Shown piece after piece: positions 13,402 through 19,317 of a stretch of DNA of 22,212 bases (positions are counted from its first letter, which is position 1; each line of letters begins with the position of its first letter). Made by a program: the position numbers and the translations under genes. The stretch comes from CAZHSN01 sp964535125 (GTDB lineage Bacteria > Armatimonadota > HRBIN16), in contig CAZHSN010000049.1 of the NCBI GenBank assembly GCA_964535125.1, forward strand, positions 1-22,212. Reading direction: 5' to 3'. The notes under the pieces are model-generated. The model saw only the letters and a program-made list of their open reading frames with translations, did no database searches and was not told where the DNA came from.

Positions 13402-15960
13402 TTACCGTGCGCCGTTCCAGCAGACGGCGCGGATGTGAGGGATCACCTTGGGCGTGTCGTCCTCGCGCGCGGAGGGATTGCGCCAGCGGACCGTGCGCTG
13501 TTCGCCCGGCAGCATGTCGAAGTAATTATCGCTGAAATCCAGGTCGCAATCCGCTTCCAGCGTCACCACCCGGGCATAATGATCGGTTTGAACATGCACA
13601 TTGCCGGAGCGATGGTCTCCGTCCACGGACATGGTCAGCATGGTCACCGGAAGCTGCATGTGGCGCGGTACCGAAGCGTACAACACCGCGCGGTCTGCAC
13701 ACGTGTCCCCTGTCCACTCGGCGACCAGCACCGTCTGATCGGTCAGCAGGCCATCCAGTTCGGCGCGTGCGATCTCACCCACATGCGTGGTTTGATTGGC
13801 TGCAGCGGCGGCCGTCCATTCGCGGCTCCAGAGCGCGCCCCCTTGCCACGGCTGCACCCACACACGCACGTTACCGGCGCACTCCCAGCGCGCGTCGCTG
13901 CAGAGCCAGAGGTGATACGCGCCGGCGGTCTCTTCGATTGAGACGATCACCGGTGCGCACCGGCTCTTCATCGCAAACCAACCGGCCTTGGGAAAACCGT
14001 AGTAGTCCACAATGCTCCAGCCGCTGGCAGGCCAGCAGTCGTTGTACATCCACAGCAGCAGACCGTCGCAGTATCCCTTATGACGCCGCACCGCTTCCAT
14101 CTGCAGCCGGATCCACTCATATGGCACATATTCCATATGCCGCACCCGCTCGTCCGGCGTTGTCGATGCGCCAAACAGGTGATCGGCAGTCCGCTCCAGC
14201 AGATGAAAATGTGTCCAGCGCGGATCGGTCATCCCATTATACGGGTTGTCTTTCGTGTGGTAGTCCCACATCAACCCGGCCGGATCGGCGATGTCGTCTT
14301 CTGACAGAAACTTGCGTAAGGACCGCATCGGCGGTGCGCCGGGAAGCGCATACTCGCTGATGAAACGTCCCAGAGTCCCATCAATGCGTTGACGGTAATC
14401 ATCGATGCCGTCGATCAGCCATTGCGGATGATACCAGGCGGATATGTGGCAGTCTCCGATGGTGGGCGTGTTGTTCGGCCGGCCGCCATACGGACTGGTC
14501 GGGACAAAAGGCCGGGTCGGGTCCAACGACTGGATGGTTGGGCCGGATATCTCACGGGCGACCGTGACCCCTGATCCCGTCAGGTCATCTTCATCGTTGT
14601 TCATTGCCAGTTCGTTGTCGCCTGCCCAGAGGATCAGACTGGGATGGTTGCGCAACCGACGAACCGCCAAGGGGAACTCGCAGCGCAACGCCTCCAGGAA
14701 CTCCGGATCATCCTCCGGGTATTGCGCACACGCCAGGGCCATGTCCTGTGTGATCATCACGCCGTGCCGATCGCACGCTTGCCAGAATGGCTCCGGCTCA
14801 TAAAGCCCGCCGCCCCAACTGCGCATGCAGTTCATATGTCCTTCACGCGCCAGCCGGATCAGCCGGTCGTACTGATTCGCCGTGATCCGGCCTGGGAATG
14901 GGTCACACGGAACCCAGTTCCCGCCCTTGCAGAAGATCCGCACATCATTTACCCAGATCGCGAAGCCGCGCCCGGGCTGGTCATTACGGTCGTTGGGCGT
15001 ACGCTTTCGGATCTGCCGCGTTAACCGCTCCTCCGGGCTTCCCGGCGCATCGACAGTCTGCTCCAACCGTACTGTACGGATACCGAACGGCTGCGTATGC
15101 ACGTGCAGGAGCGTCTCATCGGCGGCGAACAGCCGCATCTCCATGGCATACATCGGCTGATCACCATACCCGGCGGGCCACCAAAGCCGTGGATGCGAAA
15201 CCGTACATTCAACTGCGGCTGTTCCGGCGCACACCGCCCGGCGGTCATTCCAGACCACCGCTCCGTCCGGATCGGTCAGCCTCCACTCAGCCCGCAACGG
15301 TCCGTCAGAACGCGCTTCCACCGTATACGTGTTCACCAGCAGCGCCCGGTCCGCGTCGATGCGGCATGTCTGGATGAACTGATCTGACACGCGCGCCCTG
15401 TCCCACACGTTCAACCATACCGGTTGCCAGATGCCGTAACTGACAAACCGATGCACCCAATCCCAGGCGAACGTACATTGCATGCGCCGCGTATGGACCC
15501 GGTCGGTGGAGAAGCAGGAGAAGTACCTGTTGAACTCCTTGTCGGCCGTCGCTTCCGCCACCGGTGTAAACGAGACCTGCACATGGTTGTAACCATCGCG
15601 CAGACGCCCGCTCACATCGAAACGATGCGGGATGTGCATGTTGGCGCACTGACCGATCACGTCGCCGTTCAACCGCACCTCTGCGTACGTATCCAACCCT
15701 TCGAACACCAGTTCGGCCCAACTCTGATCGCGAGCGCCGTCCCATTTGAAGGCCCGCGCGTATTGCCATTTCCAGGTTTCCACCCATTGGCAGCGCTCCG
15801 CATTGTCGCGCCAGAACGGATCCGGCAATAACGCATGACGGATCAGATCACCATGAACATGGCCAGGAACTGAGGCGCTGAGTTCCAGGCGGTCCAGGCC
15901 ATCGGGACTGGTTCCACGCAGGTTCCATGCGCCGGAGAGTGGATGTTGAACGTGTGTCAT
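13402..15960 (-). CDS. Beta-mannosidase, glycoside hydrolase family 2
   Basis: An 852-residue GH2 enzyme that would release non-reducing-end beta-mannose from oligosaccharides. Domain order is the usual one: sugar-binding jelly roll (about 1-185, PLSGAWNLRG; WAELVFEGLDTYAEVRLNG at 81-99), Ig-like domain (about 195-300, with SHPRLWWPAGYGDQPMY at 255-271), then the TIM barrel with GGNWVPCDPF (346-355) and MRSWGGGLYEPEPFW (379-393). The acid/base is E450 in LILWAGDNELA and the nucleophile E536 in GRFISEYALPG; the common WxGNNE motif is WAGDNE here, with the key N-E kept. Length fits the beta-mannosidase branch. Start is ATG 15960 (MTHVQHPLSG) by alignment to the family's N-terminus; the open frame runs 139 codons further but that part does not look like protein. 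No clear ribosome site precedes it. No signal peptide, so cytoplasmic. First gene of the long operon. Confidence 0.92.
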   Translation of the reverse strand: MTHVQHPLSGAWNLRGTSPDGLDRLELSASVPGHVHGDLIRHALLPDPFWRDNAERCQWVETWKWQYARAFKWDGARDQSWAELVFEGLDTYAEVRLNGDVIGQCANMHIPHRFDVSGRLRDGYNHVQVSFTPVAEATADKEFNRYFSCFSTDRVHTRRMQCTFAWDWVHRFVSYGIWQPVWLNVWDRARVSDQFIQTCRIDADRALLVNTYTVEARSDGPLRAEWRLTDPDGAVVWNDRRAVCAGTAAVECTVSHPRLWWPAGYGDQPMYAMEMRLFAADETLLHVHTQPFGIRTVRLEQTVDAPGSPEERLTRQIRKRTPNDRNDQPGRGFAIWVNDVRIFCKGGNWVPCDPFPGRITANQYDRLIRLAREGHMNCMRSWGGGLYEPEPFWQACDRHGVMITQDMALACAQYPEDDPEFLEALRCEFPLAVRRLRNHPSLILWAGDNELAMNNDEDDLTGSGVTVAREISGPTIQSLDPTRPFVPTSPYGGRPNNTPTIGDCHISAWYHPQWLIDGIDDYRQRIDGTLGRFISEYALPGAPPMRSLRKFLSEDDIADPAGLMWDYHTKDNPYNGMTDPRWTHFHLLERTADHLFGASTTPDERVRHMEYVPYEWIRLQMEAVRRHKGYCDGLLLWMYNDCWPASGWSIVDYYGFPKAGWFAMKSRCAPVIVSIEETAGAYHLWLCSDARWECAGNVRVWVQPWQGGALWSREWTAAAAANQTTHVGEIARAELDGLLTDQTVLVAEWTGDTCADRAVLYASVPRHMQLPVTMLTMSVDGDHRSGNVHVQTDHYARVVTLEADCDLDFSDNYFDMLPGEQRTVRWRNPSAREDDTPKVIPHIRAVCWNGAR

Positions 15961-15983
15961 GGGTTTATTGAACCACATAACCC
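15961..15983 (-). promoter_or_regulatory. Interrupted palindrome abutting the mannosidase start codon
   Basis: Reading leftwards, the 23 bases immediately before the ATG follow the symmetric pattern GGGTT-N3-TG-N3-CA-N3-AACCC. As DNA this could be an operator for a dimeric regulator; as RNA it could form a 5-bp stem touching the initiation codon. There is no Shine-Dalgarno sequence here, so initiation may be unusual. Only the symmetry is directly seen. Confidence 0.35.
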
Positions 15984-16383
15984 GAGCGAACATCAGGTGA
16001 ATCGAACCCGCGGTTCGGCACCAAGTGCAGGGAGGGTGCAACGCCGAGGGTTGCGTGCGGTTCCCCCGGGCTCCCAAGCCCTCAGAGGGCACGAGACGGC
16101 TCTGATCCGACTGATCACAACAATTACCCGCAACGTGACTGGCGTCGCGATGACTATGTCTGATCCGGCCTTCCTTCAGTCGCGGATGGAAGGGCGTACA
16201 GGTTACTGCCGCCACCACGCCCTCTGTACGGACATCAATCGGGTGAACCGCCCCTACCGAAACGCGACGTATCTCCGCGGCACACATTGGCCCCGAAAGC
16301 ACACAGTATTGGAGCCGCAGGGTGATGCCGCTGGACGCACACTGATGAAGCCGACAGGTCAGAGCGCCTGAGGACACCTGCTT
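15984..16383. other. Intergenic region with clustered short hairpins and no convincing gene
   Basis: This stretch separates the leftward mannosidase operon from the rightward tRNA. Open frames crossing it are Cys/Arg/His-rich and show no family resemblance. Short inverted repeats cluster near the mannosidase: CGAACC/GGTTCG (16003-16017), GCAAC/GTTGC (16038-16054, inside GGGA/TCCC at 16030-16065), GGGCT/AGCCC (16068-16081) and GCCCTC-A-GAGGGC (16078-16090); the last two share bases and are mutually exclusive. The operon promoter should lie here, but I found no pair of boxes good enough to call. No tRNA, known riboswitch consensus or repeat array was recognised. Confidence 0.45.
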
Positions 16384-16391
16384 GGTATAAT
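16383..16391 (+). promoter_or_regulatory. Extended -10 promoter of the tRNA-Gln gene
   Basis: TGGTATAAT: a consensus TATAAT (16386-16391) preceded by TGn, the extended -10 element. No good -35 lies 16-18 bases upstream, as is common for extended -10 promoters. Transcription would start at about 16398, almost at the first base of the mature tRNA. It may also drive the GH42-like gene, since no terminator follows the tRNA. Confidence 0.65.
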
Positions 16392-16399
16392 AAAAACAG

Positions 16400-16473
16400 T
16401 GCCCGGTCGTTCAACGGCAGGACAACGGCCTTTGGAGCCGTATATGGTGGTTCGAATCCATCCCGGGCAGCCA
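16400..16473 (+). tRNA. tRNA-Gln (anticodon UUG, reads CAA)
   Basis: A complete cloverleaf folds. Acceptor TGCCCGG pairs with CCGGGCA, discriminator is G, and the CCA end is encoded (16471-16473). The D-stem is GTTC/GGAC. The anticodon stem ACGGC/GCCGT encloses loop CTTTGGA with anticodon TTG. The T-arm is GGTGG-TTCGAAT-CCATC with one G-U pair, and the variable loop is short. The gene stands 60 bp before the GH42-like start codon on the same strand. No integrase or duplicated tRNA 3' end was seen in the window. Confidence 0.95.
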
Positions 16474-16533
16474 CATGATCGGTCAGCATCCGCTACCCCC
16501 ACATCCAACCAACACCGCCACAGGGAGGATCAC

Positions 16534-19230
16534 ATGGAAGCAGGCGTACTGCAGGTTCAGCTGGGTCCCATCAACAGAGAGGCCGGACTTCGGGTGAACA
16601 GCCATGGCGACGGACAGAACGAACCGGTGACGGCGGAGGGGCGTGATGCGCGCCGCACGGTGCGCGGTTCGGGTTTCCTGTATGTTCAGGTCATCGACAC
16701 CATGCGCTCACTCACGGATGCCTGGGTGGTCATCGACTATCTGGACTTAAAGGGCCCGCTTTGGCTGGAGTACGACGCACGGGAGGGAGAACCGTACCGT
16801 CAAGCCGGTCGTCTGGAACAGCATAACACGCAGCAATGGAAACGCACCGCGTTTCGCTTGAGAGAGCCTGGATTCACACGCAGGCAGAACGGTGATGCGG
16901 ACTTCCGCATCGGTGTCGGAGGCGGCGGGCCGTTGGTTGTCTCCAGTATCAGCCTCCATACCTCTGCGCCGCCCGAGTGGGACAACACGAAAGATCCGCT
17001 CTGGCAGATGCAGCAGCGGCCGCCGATCACACCCCCCGAAGGCATGACGGTTATCCAGCAGTGGCAGATCCACGAGCCGGTTCCCGCCGGTCAACTCCGG
17101 GATGCCGCCTATGAGGTCGCCCGCCACCTCGGCATCACCAGTCTTCAGAGCTATGTGGGATGGGCGCAGATTGAGCCGGAGTCGGGACGGATCGACTTTT
17201 CCCTGTATGACCCTGTGGTGAATCAGATCCGTAAACACGGCCTGAAATGGCTGCCGTTCCTGATTACAGCGCCGTTTGTCGCGACACCGGACTGGTGGCG
17301 CAAACAGCACGGAGTGGACGCGGTCTGTCTGGAACATGGACACAGCACGCCGATCCAGACGATCTGGAATCCCGCGCTTCGTGACGGAGTCACACGGTTC
17401 CTGAAACTCTTTCATCAGCACTATCCGGCCGATGTGATTGAAGCTCTCAACCTGGGTATATCGGGCAACTGGGGTGAGTCGATCATGGTGGCCGGCGGCG
17501 GATTCCAGATGCAGGGACAGCACTCGCATTCCGGCTGGTGGTGCGGCGATCGACACGCGGCCGCACACTTCCGGCAGTGGCTGCGCGCGCGATATGGTTC
17601 CATCGACCGCCTCAACCGCGCCTGGTCGGCCCGATACAGCGGTTGGGACACCGTGCAACCGTTTCTCCCCGCGAAGGCTCCGGGCAGACGCGCCCTCGCC
17701 GATCAGGCCCTCTGGTATACCGGCTCTATGACCGATTATGCGGAACACTGGGTGCGGACGGCGCGTCAGCTGTACCCGAAGTTACCCATCTACCTCTGCA
17801 CCGGAGGAGATGGCGCCATCGAACTGGGTGCAGACTTCGGCGCGCAGGCGCGGATGTGTGCGAAATACCAGGCTGGCATTCGAATCACAAACCAAGGTGA
17901 CGATGCCCAGATGAACTTCGCCATCACCCGTATGGTATCGTCGTCATGCCGTCTGTATGGCGGCTATTACACCACAGAGCCCGGCGGTGATAACACGCCG
18001 GCCGGCATGCCGGGGCGCGTCTTCGACGCCACCACCGGCGGGGCTGTCGGCGCCTATTTCAAGTACCTGATGCAGCCGCCCGATCAGCCCGGTCCCAACG
18101 GCATCGTGTTTATGGACAATGTTCAATACTTCCGGCGCTTTGAACCGAAGTTGCCCGTGGCGGCAGTGATGCCGAACACCAGCCTTGCGCTGGACGGTTC
18201 GGTGATCGGTTCATTTCTGAGCCGAACCGCCGACTTGCGCGATGCGTTGGACTTTGAGTTCATCGACGAAAACATGATAGATGACGGACTGCTGCAGCGG
18301 TTTCGCGCGGTTGTCATGACCGCAGGAGACACGCTGGAGCGCTCGCGCCTGGACCGACTGCAGCAATGGGTTCGCCAGGGAGGCCTGCTGTTGATCGCTC
18401 GGGAGTGTACACCGGTGCGTGATGTGCAAGGGCGTGTCACCTGGCCGCGCCCTGATATCAGCTCACTGGGCGCCTTGATCCGCTGGGCTTCACCCATCCG
18501 CCATGTGCAGGTGGATATCGGCGGACAGGATGGCGACGCATTGGGAGCGGGCTGGCACGGATCCGAGCGCAACCCGCAGTACGAACCCGGAGACACGACG
18601 TACCGCTGGACATCGGAACGCGCCGAGATGTCGCTACCCATGCCGGATAGCAGCCGTCCCGTGATACGAATCGTTGCGACGGCGCCGCGCACAGCCGCCG
18701 GTAAGGTGCGTGTGTTGGTTAACGGCCGTCTGGCAGGCACGCTGCCCGCTGGCGAGCGGCTTGCCACGACGTTGAGCCTGACCCGCAGTCGCTCTGATGG
18801 TCACTGGGCTCGCCTCACGATCGAGTCTCCGGTGTTCACGCCCGGCGCCAATGACCCGCGCCAGTTAGGCATCCAGGTCTGGAGCGTACAGATCGCCGCA
18901 TCAGCCGATGCCCTGACATCCCATCCTCAGGAGCCGACAGCTCCCGTCATCGATGCCGCACGCGCAGTCCGGTCCCTCGCGCGCCCGATGGGACGCGGAT
19001 GGGTGTTGAACTGGCCAGGCGCCTGGCGTGAGGCGCGCCTGGTGTTCGCACACGCCCTCACCGCATCCGGGCTGCCGTGGGGACGCTTGGACAACAGCGG
19101 GGACGGCCGATTCGACGGAGTCATCAGCTCACGTCTGAACGGCCGGGTAATGCGGCTGAACAACACCGGCAAACCGGTAATCCTGCCGGACAGGCGTTCG
19201 ATCGCTCCATGGACCATTGATGAGCAGTGA
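16534..19230 (+). CDS. GH42-like beta-galactosidase-type glycoside hydrolase with N-terminal beta-sandwich
   Basis: An 898-residue protein without signal peptide, so probably cytoplasmic. ATG 16534 is chosen because GGGAGG lies just upstream; the frame otherwise extends back into the tRNA. Residues ~47-142 form a beta-sandwich (WVVIDYLDL, WKRTAFRL, NGDADFRIGVGGGGPLV). Residues ~170-540 form a GH42/GH14-clan TIM barrel: SYVGWAQIEPESGRIDFSLYD (206-226) is the family's W-x-x-x-EP-x-x-G-x-x-DFS strand, E315 in ISGNWGESI is the likely acid/base, and E482 in YYTTEPGGD a candidate nucleophile. Residues ~540-630 give a class I glutamine-amidotransferase-like trimerisation domain (VAAVMPNTSLALDG; GLLLIAREC) as in GH42 enzymes, then further beta domains. 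Galactose specificity is not proven; related subfamilies act on varied glycans. It opens a rightward unit with the DUF1638-HyuA gene 87 bp downstream. Confidence 0.82.
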   Translation: MEAGVLQVQLGPINREAGLRVNSHGDGQNEPVTAEGRDARRTVRGSGFLYVQVIDTMRSLTDAWVVIDYLDLKGPLWLEYDAREGEPYRQAGRLEQHNTQQWKRTAFRLREPGFTRRQNGDADFRIGVGGGGPLVVSSISLHTSAPPEWDNTKDPLWQMQQRPPITPPEGMTVIQQWQIHEPVPAGQLRDAAYEVARHLGITSLQSYVGWAQIEPESGRIDFSLYDPVVNQIRKHGLKWLPFLITAPFVATPDWWRKQHGVDAVCLEHGHSTPIQTIWNPALRDGVTRFLKLFHQHYPADVIEALNLGISGNWGESIMVAGGGFQMQGQHSHSGWWCGDRHAAAHFRQWLRARYGSIDRLNRAWSARYSGWDTVQPFLPAKAPGRRALADQALWYTGSMTDYAEHWVRTARQLYPKLPIYLCTGGDGAIELGADFGAQARMCAKYQAGIRITNQGDDAQMNFAITRMVSSSCRLYGGYYTTEPGGDNTPAGMPGRVFDATTGGAVGAYFKYLMQPPDQPGPNGIVFMDNVQYFRRFEPKLPVAAVMPNTSLALDGSVIGSFLSRTADLRDALDFEFIDENMIDDGLLQRFRAVVMTAGDTLERSRLDRLQQWVRQGGLLLIARECTPVRDVQGRVTWPRPDISSLGALIRWASPIRHVQVDIGGQDGDALGAGWHGSERNPQYEPGDTTYRWTSERAEMSLPMPDSSRPVIRIVATAPRTAAGKVRVLVNGRLAGTLPAGERLATTLSLTRSRSDGHWARLTIESPVFTPGANDPRQLGIQVWSVQIAASADALTSHPQEPTAPVIDAARAVRSLARPMGRGWVLNWPGAWREARLVFAHALTASGLPWGRLDNSGDGRFDGVISSRLNGRVMRLNNTGKPVILPDRRSIAPWTIDEQ

Positions 19231-19281
19231 AAACCGCTTGCCGTTGACCACATTCGGCGTTACACTCCCTGAGGATAGACC

Positions 19282-19300
19282 GGGCGCCCTGCCGGCGCCC
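19282..19300 (+). promoter_or_regulatory. GC-rich hairpin before the DUF1638-HyuA gene
   Basis: GGGCGCC (19282-19288) and GGCGCCC (19294-19300) form a perfect 7-bp stem with a 5-nt loop, about 50 nt after the GH42-like stop and 17 nt before the next ATG, just ahead of its AGGAT ribosome site. No U-run follows, so termination would be inefficient. It may instead stabilise an RNA end or modulate translation of the downstream gene. Confidence 0.4.
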
Positions 19301-19317
19301 TGAGACAGGATCAGCCG

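Noticed and set aside
15999..16008. T-loop-like GGTTCGATTC on the reverse strand, suggesting a second tRNA or tmRNA
   Set aside because: The flanking bases do not form a T-stem or an acceptor stem, so no cloverleaf can be built.
16033..16046. T-box-like AGGGTGCAACGCCG
   Set aside because: It departs from the AGGGTGGNACCGCG consensus at key positions and does not precede an aminoacyl-tRNA synthetase or amino acid gene.
15961..16377. 139-codon N-terminal extension of the mannosidase open frame
   Set aside because: It is Cys/Arg/His-rich, resembles no domain, and the GH2 family's N-terminus aligns at ATG 15960.
16235..16489. 84-codon reverse-strand frame across the tRNA
   Set aside because: Its sequence (AARDGFEPPYTAPKAV) is simply the antisense translation of the tRNA-Gln gene.
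16747..17748. 333-codon reverse-strand frame within the GH42-like gene
   Set aside because: No domain resemblance; the forward frame has clear GH42-like motifs across the same bases.
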